Source of the DNA: Niameybacter massiliensis
GTDB taxonomy: Bacteria > Bacillota > Clostridia > Lachnospirales > Cellulosilyticaceae
Reading direction: 5' to 3'
DNA length: 64,000 nucleotides
Assembly: GCF_001282685.1 (NCBI RefSeq)
Contig: NZ_LN875034.1
Span: 55,533-119,532 of the forward strand
Under the pieces are notes generated by a model that was not told where the DNA came from, made no database searches, and was given only the letters and a program-made list of their open reading frames with translations. Positions 1 through 9,296 of the stretch are shown here, one piece after another. The position numbers and the translations under genes were made by a program. The stretch's first letter is position 1; every line of letters starts with the position of its first letter.

Positions 1-1
1 G

Positions 2-28
2 AAAGGAACTTAATCAAGTTCCTTTTTT
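2..28 (+). terminator. Intrinsic terminator of an upstream gene outside the window
   Basis: Ten-base-pair stem (AAAGGAACTT paired with AAGTTCCTTT) around a four-base loop, followed directly by a T run. It closes a gene that lies before the window. The stretch from here to 204 holds no other gene. Confidence 0.8.
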
Positions 29-204
29 AATGAAAAAATGTTATGATACAAGGTAGTCTATTATATAGTAATAGTAAGCTATATATAGATTTAGTAATAT
101 TAGGAGTTTGGATGCTACTAAATTGAGTATGAGAGTAACAATTTAAAATATAAACAATGAATATGTTCAGCAGAACATAATGATAGAGAGGAAATATAAA
201 CTTT

Positions 205-2235
205 ATGAGCGAAAAAAACTTTTTGCCAATATCTAAAGAAGATATGATAGAGCGTGGTTGGGATCAATGTGACTTTGTACTTGTAACAGCAGATGCTTAT
301 GTAGATCATCATAGTTTTGGAACAGCTATTATATCTCGTGTGTTAGAGTCAGCAGGTTATAAGGTTGGGATTATTGCTCAACCAGATTGGAAAACAACAG
401 ATGATTTTATGAAGCTTGGGAAGCCAAGACTTGCTTTCCTAGTTAATGGTGGAAATATGGATCCTATGGTTAATCATTACTCTGTTTCTAAGAGGATGAG
501 AGATAAGGATCTTTATTCACCAGGTGGGAAAATGGGGCTTAGACCAGACCGTTCTACAATAGTATATTGTAATAAGATTAGAGAAGCTTATAGAGATGTA
601 GATATTGTAATTGGTGGTATTGAGGCGAGCCTTAGACGTTTTGCACATTATGATTACTGGAGTAATAGCGTACGTAAATCTATTTTAGTAGATAGTGGAG
701 CTGATTTACTTGTTTATGGTATGAGTGAAAACCAAATTGTTGAAGTAGCTAATGCTTTAAATGATGGCTTACGTGCAAAATATATTTCCTTTATTAATGG
801 GACATGTTTCTTAGTAGATGATAAAGAATATGTGTATGATTATGTAGAGATTCCTTCTTTTAAAGAAGTTAGTGAAGATAAGATTAAGTATGCACAAGCC
901 TTTAAAGTACAGTATCAAGAACAAGACCCTATTACAGGTAAAACAATCATTCAACAACATGGCAATAAGTACTTAGTACAAAATAAACCAGCAATGCCTT
1001 TAACAAGAGAAGAACTGGACAAAGTATATGCTTTACCTTATATGAAGACTTATCATCCAATTTATGAAAAAGATGGTGGTATTCCAGCTATAGAAGAAGT
1101 TAAGTTTAGTATTGTAAGTTCTAGAGGATGTTTTGGAAGTTGCCATTTCTGTGCCTTAACATTCCACCAAGGACGTATTGTACAAAGTAGAAGTGAAGAA
1201 TCTATTTTACAAGAAGCTGAAGAAATGACAAACTTACCAGACTTCAAAGGATATATTCATGACGTAGGTGGTCCTACAGCTAACTTTAGGGGACCAGCTT
1301 GTTCAAAGCAACTTAAGGCTGGTGTATGTAAGCATAAAGAATGCTTAGCTCCAACTTTATGTAAGAACATGGATGTAGATCATAAAGAATATTTAGGCGT
1401 ACTTAGAAAAATGCGTGAAATTCCTAAGGTTAAAAAAGTATTTGTACGTTCAGGATTACGCTATGACTACATTATGGCAGATAAGGATGACACATTCTTT
1501 AGAGAACTTATTGAGCATCATGTAAGTGGACAGCTTAAAGTTGCGCCAGAGCACATTTCAGCCAAAGTTCTAAAATACATGGGTAAACCAGCAGGTAAAA
1601 CTTATGACCGTTTTAGAGAAAAGTTCTTCAAGATTAATGAACAACTTGGTAAAAAACAATATATTATTCCATACCTTATGTCTAGTCATCCAGGTAGTAC
1701 ATTAGATACAGCTATTGAACTTGCAGAATATCTAAGAGATATCCATTACCAACCAGAACAAGTACAAGATTTTTATCCTACACCAGGGACACTTTCAACC
1801 ACTATGTTCTATACAGGATTAGATCCTATGACAATGGAAGAGGTATATATTCCACGTACTAAAGAAGAAAAAGCAATGCAACGTGCACTCCTTCAATTTA
1901 GCAATCCTAAGAAGTACGATATCGTATATGCGGCACTTGTTAAAGCAGAAAGATTAGATCTTATTGGATATGGGCCAAAATGTTTAATTAGACCACGCGA
2001 AGACCGCTTTGGTAGAGGTGGGCATGGCAAAGGACAAGGTCAAGGACAAGGAAGAAATGATGGTAGAGGTCAAGCTCAAGGCAATAATAGAGGCCAAAAA
2101 TCATTAAGAAATAATAGTGGTTCAAGAAAACAAACAAGTGGTAAATCACAAGGTCATCAAAAAGGTAAAACAGTAAATACCAATACGAATAGAAGTAGTA
2201 GTAAAACTTCAAGTAGACCGTCTAAAAAACGCTAA
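205..2235 (+). CDS. YgiQ family radical SAM protein
   Basis: 676 aa. The radical-SAM cluster motif CxxxCxxC is visible at Cys309, Cys313 and Cys316 (CFGSCHFC), preceded by the conserved SSRGC context. The N-terminal half carries the UPF0313/YgiQ signature ([10 protein letters not shown] near residue 31, then a B12-binding-like region with GGIEASLRR). The last 75 or so residues are low-complexity, rich in Gly, Gln, Arg, Ser and Lys, and look like a disordered, perhaps RNA-binding, tail. The exact reaction of YgiQ proteins is not settled. The start is supported by GAGAGGAAA upstream. It is a single gene, ending in a bidirectional terminator shared with the converging L,D-transpeptidase. Confidence 0.93.
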   Translation: MSEKNFLPISKEDMIERGWDQCDFVLVTADAYVDHHSFGTAIISRVLESAGYKVGIIAQPDWKTTDDFMKLGKPRLAFLVNGGNMDPMVNHYSVSKRMRDKDLYSPGGKMGLRPDRSTIVYCNKIREAYRDVDIVIGGIEASLRRFAHYDYWSNSVRKSILVDSGADLLVYGMSENQIVEVANALNDGLRAKYISFINGTCFLVDDKEYVYDYVEIPSFKEVSEDKIKYAQAFKVQYQEQDPITGKTIIQQHGNKYLVQNKPAMPLTREELDKVYALPYMKTYHPIYEKDGGIPAIEEVKFSIVSSRGCFGSCHFCALTFHQGRIVQSRSEESILQEAEEMTNLPDFKGYIHDVGGPTANFRGPACSKQLKAGVCKHKECLAPTLCKNMDVDHKEYLGVLRKMREIPKVKKVFVRSGLRYDYIMADKDDTFFRELIEHHVSGQLKVAPEHISAKVLKYMGKPAGKTYDRFREKFFKINEQLGKKQYIIPYLMSSHPGSTLDTAIELAEYLRDIHYQPEQVQDFYPTPGTLSTTMFYTGLDPMTMEEVYIPRTKEEKAMQRALLQFSNPKKYDIVYAALVKAERLDLIGYGPKCLIRPREDRFGRGGHGKGQGQGQGRNDGRGQAQGNNRGQKSLRNNSGSRKQTSGKSQGHQKGKTVNTNTNRSSSKTSSRPSKKR

Positions 2236-2245
2236 ATTTAATAGA

Positions 2246-2280
2246 AATAAAAAAGCTCACATTTAATGTGAGCTTTTTTA
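2246..2280. terminator. Bidirectional terminator
   Basis: AAAAAGCTCACATT pairs with AATGTGAGCTTTTT around a TA centre, with A and T runs on both sides. It therefore works for the YgiQ gene on the plus strand and for the converging L,D-transpeptidase on the minus strand. Confidence 0.9.
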
Positions 2281-3495
2281 TTAATCTATAAATACCTTAG
2301 TACCACTTAACATATTACTATAGAACCATTCACTATTTTCAACAGAGAGACGTATGCAACCAGCAGAGGCACGTGCTCCAAGTTCACCTTTACCTTGAAG
2401 AAGATAAGAACCTGTTTTATCAAACATTACAGAATGATAGAGATAAGTTGTACCTATAAAACCGAATGCATTCTTACAACGATATCCTTTTTCAACGCCA
2501 AAGTAAGGAACTTTTCGAGTGAGTTCATAAGATCCTTTTGGTGTTGGAGAAGAACTCTTGCCCGTTGAGCAGAGGAAGTATTTTTTTAACTTCCAATTTC
2601 CAGTACTACCTTCAAAAATAAATGTTCGTTGTAAATCTATATTGGTCCAAACGAGGTACTTAGTCTTACTAGACATATTCTTAGAATTTATGGTAGATTC
2701 AGCCCATATCAATGTATCAAAATCAATAGGATCACCCAAAGAAGATAAATCTAAATATTTTAGCTTAGTATAATAGTCAAAGAGTAAGTCATTTGTTTGG
2801 CCAAACATACTTCCATTATTATAATTGAGTTCTCGACCAGTAGCTTGCTTAATAATAGTAGTAATATACTTTTTATTATCATGTAATACATTCATTGTAC
2901 GAGAACGTGTTTCTAGAGGAGAGAGGTCATAGTTACTAGGTTGCATAATAAAACCATTATCCCAATATAAATCAATGAGGGATACAGTGATAGGTGTGGG
3001 AAGATTGTTGGTAATAGTATTAGAGTTAGCAATAATATGTAGAGGTTCTTTTGGGGTCATGTGGTAAGTAGTATCAGTAATATCTATATGATAAAGCTGG
3101 CGTAGAGCACCTATAGGAATAAGAACATTATCTTCGGATACAATAGCATGGGTTTTAAAATCGCCAATCCATACGTCGGATTCATAAAGAGCAAAAGAGT
3201 TATTTTTAAAGGAAAGAGCTTGGGAAGTAGGTGAAGAAATTAGAGAAGGACTATTGATAACGACTTTACCAGAGGTGATATCATAATCAATGGGAAATCC
3301 TATAGAGCGTAATGAAGAAACAGGGACATAATCAGATTTAAATGCTGTATAGGTAGAAACTTTTTCACCATTAAAATCTAATTCAACATTGGATTGTGAG
3401 AGCTTACCCAATGGATTAGTAGACATTATATTAGCAGCAAATAAAGGAGTTGTTAAGAAAAAACAAAATAACAGAATGACACTAACTTTTTTCAT
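2281..3495 (-). CDS. Secreted L,D-transpeptidase (YkuD domain) with N-terminal copper-amine-oxidase-N-like domain
   Basis: 404 aa. An N-terminal signal peptide (MKKVSVILLF..., cleavage near the AAN at about residue 21) is followed by a region like the copper amine oxidase N-terminal domain (DYVPVSSLRSIGFPIDYD near 55-72), a module that in Firmicutes often anchors to or senses the cell wall. The C-terminal 120 residues are a YkuD L,D-transpeptidase domain: HSVMFD, then ASAGCIRL with the catalytic Cys at 380. The common SHGC is SAGC here, which is frequent in clostridial members. The family forms 3-3 peptidoglycan cross-links outside the membrane. The RBS AGAGGTG lies just upstream. Convergent with the YgiQ gene. 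Confidence 0.88.
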   Translation of the reverse strand: MKKVSVILLFCFFLTTPLFAANIMSTNPLGKLSQSNVELDFNGEKVSTYTAFKSDYVPVSSLRSIGFPIDYDITSGKVVINSPSLISSPTSQALSFKNNSFALYESDVWIGDFKTHAIVSEDNVLIPIGALRQLYHIDITDTTYHMTPKEPLHIIANSNTITNNLPTPITVSLIDLYWDNGFIMQPSNYDLSPLETRSRTMNVLHDNKKYITTIIKQATGRELNYNNGSMFGQTNDLLFDYYTKLKYLDLSSLGDPIDFDTLIWAESTINSKNMSSKTKYLVWTNIDLQRTFIFEGSTGNWKLKKYFLCSTGKSSSPTPKGSYELTRKVPYFGVEKGYRCKNAFGFIGTTYLYHSVMFDKTGSYLLQGKGELGARASAGCIRLSVENSEWFYSNMLSGTKVFID

Positions 3496-3660
3496 AGGAC
3501 ACCTCTTTACAGAAATAGAATTGATATTATATATATTGAAGGAGAAGTTTAATTATACGCATTGTAATATTACGTTTATTTTACACTAGTATTTTGTATA
3601 AATAATGATATAATATATCTTGGTAAAAAATAATAATTATTATTAAATTAGAGGTGGAAA

Positions 3661-4062
3661 ATGAAAAAGTATTATAATACAGCGTTTATTTATCTGGTTT
3701 TAGGATTAGGTTTAGGTGTATTCTATAGAGAATTTACTAAAATGCTAGGATTTGAAGGGCAAACTGTATTAAGAGGTTTACATACTCATGTAATCGTATT
3801 AGGATTTATCTTTTTTATGATTGTATTATTACTTGAAAAAAACTTCAATATAAATGGGCTAAAACAAAGTAAAGTATGGTTTATATTCTATAATATTTCA
3901 TTCGTAGCAGTTATTGTAACTATGCTAGTAAGAGGTATTTTAGAAGTTAAAGGGCTAGATATGGCTGGACTAAGCCATATGGCTGGGCTTGCACATGCTC
4001 TTATGGGTGGTGCTTTAATTTGGTTTATGATTTTATTAGGAAAAGCAATTAAAGATAATTAA
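3661..4062 (+). CDS. DUF2871 family four-helix membrane protein
   Basis: 133 aa with four hydrophobic segments (about 7-24, 40-58, 72-92 and 103-127). Conserved-looking histidines sit at the membrane faces (HTHV near residue 41; HMAGLAHA near 106-113), so metal or haem binding is conceivable. The sequence fits DUF2871, whose function is unknown. The start follows AGAGGTGGAAA. Single gene with its own strong terminator. Confidence 0.8.
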   Translation: MKKYYNTAFIYLVLGLGLGVFYREFTKMLGFEGQTVLRGLHTHVIVLGFIFFMIVLLLEKNFNINGLKQSKVWFIFYNISFVAVIVTMLVRGILEVKGLDMAGLSHMAGLAHALMGGALIWFMILLGKAIKDN

Positions 4063-4070
4063 TAATAGAA

Positions 4071-4104
4071 AAGAGGTGTTGCATTCATGCAACACCTCTT
4101 TCTT
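4071..4104. terminator. Bidirectional terminator
   Basis: Nearly perfect 14-bp inverted repeat (AAGAGGTGTTGCAT and its complement) separated by two bases, followed by TTTC. It serves the DUF2871 gene and, on the other strand, the converging membrane protein gene. Confidence 0.85.
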
Positions 4105-4111
4105 TAGGTAG

Positions 4112-4777
4112 TTATTTACTACGTCTAAAGTCTTTATATCCAATTAATACAATCCATACATAAGCTAATGTTTTAGGAATCATAAGCATACCTACGATTC
4201 TAATAGTTGTGCCCCAAAGAACAACTGGAACATAGAAGAAGAATGAAAGAAATACTGCGATAGCCATGTAGATATAGTCTTTATCTTGATGTTTACGAGC
4301 TTCTTGATACATAATAACAATCATAATAATTCCCATGATAGCAAAAGGAATATTACGATAGATACCCCAAGAGATAGGAGCATTATAGTTAAGCCAATCA
4401 TTAGCAGGGAAGAAACAAAGAATAATACGAATGAGTGCTAAAGTATAAATACTGGTAGTAAGAACTTTAGTTTCTTCTTTTGTCTTATTAAATCGTACTT
4501 GCCAGATCTTATAAAGTACAACGTAGAAGATAGTCATTGTGATAGAAGTAATAAACTTACCAATTCCAAGGGCAGTAGCATTAGCCTCAAGACCTATAGT
4601 AAGTAGGCCGTATGCTCTAGGAATGAGATGGAATGCATCACCAAATCCAAGTAAGACAGACATATAACCAAATAATTTTACATATGTATTTTTCCCTTTT
4701 AAAATCATTTGTAGTCCCAAAATAATAACTGTTGATAAATAAACCACATCAAATAATGTTTCCATAATAGCTTGCAT
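4112..4777 (-). CDS. Multi-pass membrane protein of unknown function, TetR-controlled
   Basis: 221 aa, predominantly hydrophobic, with about six to seven transmembrane segments and a basic C-terminus (YKDFRRSK). I do not recognise the family. It lies 70 bp downstream of a tetR gene on the same strand. An operator-like palindrome in that gap is identical in its half-sites to the one at the tetR promoter, so it is very likely the main target of that regulator. RBS AAGGAGGAT is well placed on the minus strand. By context it may be a stress-induced or efflux-associated membrane protein, but nothing in the sequence proves transport. Confidence 0.75.
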   Translation of the reverse strand: MQAIMETLFDVVYLSTVIILGLQMILKGKNTYVKLFGYMSVLLGFGDAFHLIPRAYGLLTIGLEANATALGIGKFITSITMTIFYVVLYKIWQVRFNKTKEETKVLTTSIYTLALIRIILCFFPANDWLNYNAPISWGIYRNIPFAIMGIIMIVIMYQEARKHQDKDYIYMAIAVFLSFFFYVPVVLWGTTIRIVGMLMIPKTLAYVWIVLIGYKDFRRSK

Positions 4778-4795
4778 AAAAAATCCTCCTTGTTT

Positions 4796-4808
4796 TGAAC
4801 GATGTTCA
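4796..4808. promoter_or_regulatory. Putative TetR operator before the membrane protein gene
   Basis: TGAAC-GAT-GTTCA, a perfect 5-bp inverted repeat with a 3-bp centre, located about 18 bp upstream of the membrane protein start. The same half-sites occur at 5432-5444 before tetR. Confidence 0.7.
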
Positions 4809-4847
4809 TTTAGATGGCTGAAAAAATCATATCTATAAAAGATATGA

Positions 4848-5414
4848 TTAAGGCAGTAAAAGTTTTTTTAAAATAAGATCAAAGTATTGATAGTCACGTT
4901 GACGTTTTTTAAGCATTATTAAAAAATTCGAGAGAATAAAGTCTACAATTTGATGTTTGCCTAAGGATTCATAAATATTAGGTTCAAATTGTAGGCGATG
5001 TGTTTCTAAAAGTTCCTCAAAAACTTGTAAAAAATGCCTCATATAAGCAAGTTCTCGTTCCTTTCCATACTGTTTATTTAGATCAGTAAGATTAGCTAAT
5101 TCTTTTAACCAAGAACTTCTAAATTGTTCTAGATAATTAAACATATAGAAATAAAGAACTTCAAGCTGTTTAAAAAAGTCTAGATTAGGATCATAAGCAT
5201 GGTGAAACTCTTTAAAACAATTATTCCAAAAATCTTCAATAATAGCAACGATGAGATCCATCTTATTTGGAAAATAATTATAAATCGTACCTAATGCAAT
5301 ATCACATTCTTTGGCCACTCGACGCATATTAACAGCAGATAGCCCTTCTTCGTGTGCGATATTAGAAGAGGTAGACAAAATTAATTCCCTTGGGTTATTA
5401 ATAGTACGTGACAT
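4848..5414 (-). CDS. TetR/AcrR family transcriptional regulator
   Basis: 188 aa. The N-terminal helix-turn-helix typical of TetR proteins is clear (AHEEGLSAVNMRRVAKECD followed by IALGTIYNYFPNKMDLI, about residues 20-58). The C-terminal ligand domain is unspecific. It heads a two-gene unit with the downstream membrane protein gene. A promoter and a palindromic operator overlapping its start region indicate negative autoregulation. The inducer cannot be predicted. Confidence 0.92.
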   Translation of the reverse strand: MSRTINNPRELILSTSSNIAHEEGLSAVNMRRVAKECDIALGTIYNYFPNKMDLIVAIIEDFWNNCFKEFHHAYDPNLDFFKQLEVLYFYMFNYLEQFRSSWLKELANLTDLNKQYGKERELAYMRHFLQVFEELLETHRLQFEPNIYESLGKHQIVDFILSNFLIMLKKRQRDYQYFDLILKKLLLP

Positions 5415-5431
5415 ATTTTCACCTCTCTAAA

Positions 5432-5444
5432 TGAACTATGTTCA
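5432..5444. promoter_or_regulatory. Putative TetR operator at the tetR promoter
   Basis: TGAAC-TAT-GTTCA, a perfect inverted repeat immediately downstream of the tetR -10 box, where a bound repressor would block transcription. It matches the operator at 4796-4808 in both half-sites. Confidence 0.75.
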
Positions 5445-5445
5445 T

Positions 5446-5474
5446 ATAATAAAATATTAATACGCTATAGTCAA
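5446..5474 (-). promoter_or_regulatory. Promoter of the tetR operon
   Basis: On the minus strand, TTGACT (5469-5474) and TATTAT (5446-5451) are separated by exactly 17 bp. The operator abuts the -10 element. Confidence 0.7.
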
Positions 5475-5601
5475 TAGCTTTTGTATAGATTTAAGAAATA
5501 TAAATTCAGCTCTAGTTTATTAAATTAGCTTAAGAGAATAAATGAATAGAATAAGGTTAATAAATGACATACTAAGAGAGCACATACAATAAGCACATAA
5601 C

Positions 5602-5663
5602 AAAAACTGTTTCAACTAAACAAGGAGTAGGAGCCATGTTTTGATTGAAACAGTTTTTATTTA
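5602..5663 (+). terminator. Long-loop hairpin followed by T run; terminator or short RNA of unknown parent
   Basis: AAAAACTGTTTCAA (5602-5615) pairs with TTGAAACAGTTTTT (5644-5657) across a 28-base loop and runs into T-rich sequence. No open reading frame precedes it on the plus strand, since tetR reads away from it. It would therefore terminate a short non-coding transcript. The loop contains GGAGTAGGAG followed by ATG TTT TGA, a start with only two codons. The rest of 5475-5803 shows only a TATAAT at 5765-5770, a likely -10 for prsA. Confidence 0.5.
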
Positions 5664-5803
5664 TTGTTAAAATAGTATAGCATAATTAGAAAAAAACAAG
5701 TATCATAGATAGTATCATCATAAAGTATATATATTTTATTTAAATGTTGTTAAGATTTTTAAGTTATAATAAGAATAATTAAAAATACGTAGGGAGAATC
5801 AAG

Positions 5804-6859
5804 ATGAAAAAATTTAAGAAACTCGTTGCAATCTTAGGATTAGCAGCAATCACTGTAGCAGCTGTAGGATGTAGCCAAGCAGAAGCAAAATCAAATGAAG
5901 ATACAACAAATGCAGCAGCACAAGAAAAAACTCAAGAAGAAACAGATAAAGAAAAAGCGGAACAAGAAAAAATTGTTGTTGCTGATGTTAATGGTGAGAC
6001 AATCTCTCTTGCTGATTTAAATTCTGAGCTTGTATACCTTGAGCAACTTCTTATGATGCAATTTGGAGAAAACTTCAAAGAAAATGAAGATGCTATGGCT
6101 TACTATAAAGAACAACAAAAACTTATTTTAGATTACTTAATTGAGTCTAAATTAGTTGTTCAACAAGCAGGTGAAAATGGCATTAATGTTACAGATGAAG
6201 AAATAAAAGAACAAATTGAGCAAGTTAAACAAGCTAATGGTATTACAACAGATGAAGCATATGAAACAGCATTAGCACAACAAGGTTTAACACCAGAAAC
6301 TTACTCCCAATTCATTAAAGAAAGCTTAATTATTGCTCAAACAATGGAATTAGTTACAAAAGATGTAACTACTAATGAAGATGAAGTTAAAGCTTATTAT
6401 GATGACAACATTGCAAAATATACAAAAGCGGCTGGAGCAAATATGGCTCACATCTTAGTTGCAACAGAAGATGAAGCCAAACAAGTTAAAAAAGAATATG
6501 AAGAAGGTAAAACATTCGAAGAACTTGCTTCAACATATGGAACTGATGGAACAAAAGACCAAGGTGGAAGCTTAGGCTACATTCCTTATGACTCACAACA
6601 ATATGATGCAGACTTCTTAGCAGGAGCTAAAGGCCTTAAAGAAGGAGAAGTATCAGCACCAGTAAAAACACAATTTGGTTACCACCTTATTAAAGTTACA
6701 GATGTACAAAGTGAGCCAGTTGTAACACCATTTGAGGATGTAAAAGCAGCGGCAGAACAAACTGTTTTACAAGACAAGCAATATGGTGTATTTGAAGAAT
6801 ATCTTAAAGGTATTAGAGAAAAAGCTACTATAGAAATTTTTGAAGATAAATTAAATTAG
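5804..6859 (+). CDS. prsA: PrsA/SurA-like peptidyl-prolyl isomerase lipoprotein
   Basis: 351 aa. The lipoprotein signal ends in a lipobox, VAAVGC, with the lipidated Cys at residue 23. A charged linker rich in Glu, Lys and Thr leads to a SurA-N-like helical region (residues about 55-190). A parvulin (rotamase) domain follows (AHILVATEDEAKQV near 217, GGSLGYIP, and FGYHLIKVTD near 300). The family folds exported proteins on the outer face of the membrane. RBS GGGAGAATC lies upstream, and a TATAAT at 5765-5770 is probably the -10. Monocistronic, with its own terminator. Confidence 0.9.
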   Translation: MKKFKKLVAILGLAAITVAAVGCSQAEAKSNEDTTNAAAQEKTQEETDKEKAEQEKIVVADVNGETISLADLNSELVYLEQLLMMQFGENFKENEDAMAYYKEQQKLILDYLIESKLVVQQAGENGINVTDEEIKEQIEQVKQANGITTDEAYETALAQQGLTPETYSQFIKESLIIAQTMELVTKDVTTNEDEVKAYYDDNIAKYTKAAGANMAHILVATEDEAKQVKKEYEEGKTFEELASTYGTDGTKDQGGSLGYIPYDSQQYDADFLAGAKGLKEGEVSAPVKTQFGYHLIKVTDVQSEPVVTPFEDVKAAAEQTVLQDKQYGVFEEYLKGIREKATIEIFEDKLN

Positions 6860-6866
6860 TAAAGTA

Positions 6867-6899
6867 AAAATGGGGTCGTTTAGAACGGCCTCATTTTTT
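6867..6899 (+). terminator. Intrinsic terminator of prsA
   Basis: AATGGGGTCGTT pairs with AACGGCCTCATT (two wobble pairs) around TAG, followed by six Ts. Confidence 0.85.
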
Positions 6900-7050
6900 A
6901 TTTATTATAAGAATTAGAAAGCTGAAAACGACATTTCAAAGGGAAAAGTGTATAAGTCAGAAGCTAAATATGGTAAACAATAGATAAATGAATTATGATA
7001 AGGATAAGAGATATAATTAGAAGATAGTATAAGAAAATGAGGGGATTTAT

Positions 7051-9123
7051 ATGAAAAAGAAGTGGTTATTAAGTTTAGCAGTATTGCTTGCAGCACAAGT
7101 AATGCCAGTACAGCCAATTCAAGCCCAGGAGGTAGTAGCAATCAAACAAGAGAATACAAATACTCTAGAACAGATTGCACAAGCTAAGGCTAAAATACAA
7201 ACGACTATGTTAGGGACTACCAGTTTACAGTATGCTTTGATAGATAATGGTGATATTGTCCTATCAGGCGTAGAAGGTGTATATAGTAAAACTGAAACAG
7301 GGACATTAGATCAAAATACTATGTATGGTATAGGCTCTACAAGTAAAATGTTCACTACAGCAGCTGTTATGAAATTAGTTGAAGAAGGTAAAGTAGACCT
7401 AGATAAATCAGTTACAACATATATTCCGGAATTTAAAATGAAAGATGAACGTTATAAAGAAATTACAGTTAGAATGTTACTTAATCATTCATCAGGTTTA
7501 ATGGGATCTACTTTTAATAATGCATTTTTACTTGATGATTTTGACACAGAGGCACATGATAATTTATTAAAACAATTATCTACACAACGTTTAAAGGCTA
7601 ATCCAGGAGAGTATTCAACTTATTGTAATGATGGGTTTACCTTAGCAGAAATAATAGTAGAACGCGTAAGTAATATGGACTTTACAAGTTTTCTACATAC
7701 ATATATAACAACGCCAATGGAATTAGACAATACTAAAACATCTCAAGATGAAGTGAATGATGAACAATTTGCAAGAACATATACAGCAACGACAGGTGGA
7801 TTAACACCTAGGGATTGTGCTAATGTTATTGGGACTGGTGGTATTTATTCAACAGCAGAAGATCTTTGTAAGTTCTCTAATCTATTTATGAGAGATAGTG
7901 AAAAAAGCTTATTAGATGTATCTTTAGATGCAATGGAAGTAAATGAAGCTGAAAAAGGTATCTGGGCTGAGGCAGAAAATACTGGATTAGCATTTGGGTT
8001 AGGATGGGATAATGTAAATACATACCCATTTAACGAATATGGCATTAAAGCGCTTGTAAAAGGTGGGGATACCTTATTGTATCATGCAAGCTTAATTGTG
8101 CTACCAGAGTATAATATGGCAGCAGCAGTTGTATCATCAGGTGGAGCAAGTACCTATAATCAGTTTTTAGCAACTGATATATTGTTAGAACAACTTAAGG
8201 CAAAAGGTATTATTGATGAAATTAAGCCAACACCTACAGTAGAGGTACCTGAGCAAGTAGAAATGCCACAAGAGCTTATACAACAAAATAACATATATAT
8301 CAATAGCATGGGTGTATATGGAGTAGAGATTACTTCCGAAGGTGTATTAAATCTTATTTGTTATAATATGACTGTTCCAGTACAAAGCTTTGTTTATACA
8401 ACCGATGGGGATTTTGTAAGTAAAGAAACAGGTGTAAGAGTTAGCGTTGTAACAGAAGAAAATGGAAAAGATTATTTATATGTAGAAGGTATACAAACTA
8501 TTCCAGGGCTTGGTAGCATACCTGTGTCAGAGTATCAACTAGAAAAGGTTGAAGCTATAAGTGTTGATCAAAAAATAGAGGATGCATGGAAAAATAGAGT
8601 AGGTAAGCCTTATTACCTTCTTAATGAAAAATATTCAAGCCAAGTTTACTTAAATGCTCCAGTGGGAATGTTAACTATGACAAATGAATTACCGGGCTAT
8701 GTAAGTAATAATAAAATCATTAGTGAAAATGAGGCACAAGCAGTGGTTCAACTTCCAAGTGGTGGCGGGCGTGATTTAGGTGATATCTCTATGTATGAAA
8801 AAGAGGGTATAGAATATATGAACCTACAAGGTGGTATATATATGCCAATAGATGCAATTAAAGATTTAGCAAATGCTAAAGAAGCCATTTGTACAATTGG
8901 TGAAGAAGGATACACAAGATGGTTTAAGATACCAAGTACATTAGCAGGAAAAACCATTGTAGTGGAAGTACCAGAAGAAAGTGCAATTATGGTTTATGAT
9001 AAAAATGGTTTGAATGTAGAAAATACTTATCTTACAAAAAGTAATAACGTTGTTTTACCAGAAGGCGGAATGATTGGATTTGTAGGAGAAGCAGGTGCAC
9101 AATTTAGTTACAAATTAAAATAA
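7051..9123 (+). CDS. Secreted serine hydrolase, class C beta-lactamase-like, with extra C-terminal region
   Basis: 690 aa. A signal peptide (MKKKWLLSLAVLLAAQ..., cleavage near IQAQE at about 26) precedes a beta-lactamase/penicillin-binding-like domain. The catalytic S-x-x-K is Ser96-Thr-Ser-Lys99. The second motif is Tyr191-Cys-Asn193, and the third-motif equivalent is KGGD at 337-340 followed by YHAS. MLLNHSSGL near residue 148 is the typical HSSG loop of the family. The remaining 300 or so residues after the catalytic domain have no family I recognise. Members cleave D-amino peptides or esters, and true beta-lactam resistance is not implied. RBS GAGGGGATT. Monocistronic. Confidence 0.87.
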   Translation: MKKKWLLSLAVLLAAQVMPVQPIQAQEVVAIKQENTNTLEQIAQAKAKIQTTMLGTTSLQYALIDNGDIVLSGVEGVYSKTETGTLDQNTMYGIGSTSKMFTTAAVMKLVEEGKVDLDKSVTTYIPEFKMKDERYKEITVRMLLNHSSGLMGSTFNNAFLLDDFDTEAHDNLLKQLSTQRLKANPGEYSTYCNDGFTLAEIIVERVSNMDFTSFLHTYITTPMELDNTKTSQDEVNDEQFARTYTATTGGLTPRDCANVIGTGGIYSTAEDLCKFSNLFMRDSEKSLLDVSLDAMEVNEAEKGIWAEAENTGLAFGLGWDNVNTYPFNEYGIKALVKGGDTLLYHASLIVLPEYNMAAAVVSSGGASTYNQFLATDILLEQLKAKGIIDEIKPTPTVEVPEQVEMPQELIQQNNIYINSMGVYGVEITSEGVLNLICYNMTVPVQSFVYTTDGDFVSKETGVRVSVVTEENGKDYLYVEGIQTIPGLGSIPVSEYQLEKVEAISVDQKIEDAWKNRVGKPYYLLNEKYSSQVYLNAPVGMLTMTNELPGYVSNNKIISENEAQAVVQLPSGGGRDLGDISMYEKEGIEYMNLQGGIYMPIDAIKDLANAKEAICTIGEEGYTRWFKIPSTLAGKTIVVEVPEESAIMVYDKNGLNVENTYLTKSNNVVLPEGGMIGFVGEAGAQFSYKLK

Positions 9124-9136
9124 AGATTTAATTTAT

Positions 9137-9172
9137 AAAAGAACACTACATAAACATGTAGTGTTCTTTTAA
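9137..9172 (+). terminator. Intrinsic terminator of the serine hydrolase gene
   Basis: AAAAGAACACTACAT pairs with ATGTAGTGTTCTTTT around a 4-base loop. Confidence 0.88.
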
Positions 9173-9189
9173 TGTTTCCTACTAAGTTC

Positions 9190-9221
9190 TTAAGTGAAGT
9201 CCTTAGAAGTGCTTCACTTAA
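9190..9221. other. Perfect 10-bp inverted repeat in the intergenic gap
   Basis: TTAAGTGAAG and CTTCACTTAA separated by 12 bases. There is no U run, so it is not an obvious terminator. It lies between two convergent genes. Confidence 0.4.
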
Positions 9222-9243
9222 CTCTAATTAAAAAGAGAATTAA

Positions 9244-9274
9244 ATAAGGAGTGTAACACATAGTGCCACACTCC
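9244..9274 (-). terminator. Probable terminator of glnS
   Basis: Read on the minus strand, GGAGTGT pairs with ACACTCC and is followed by TTATTT. The U tract is short, so this is a moderate call. Confidence 0.5.
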
Positions 9275-9296
9275 TCTATAAAATGGAAAGGAAACG

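Noticed and set aside
7051-9123. Calling the serine hydrolase a beta-lactamase resistance gene
   Set aside because: The motifs are shared by many peptidases and esterases. Nothing shows beta-lactam hydrolysis.
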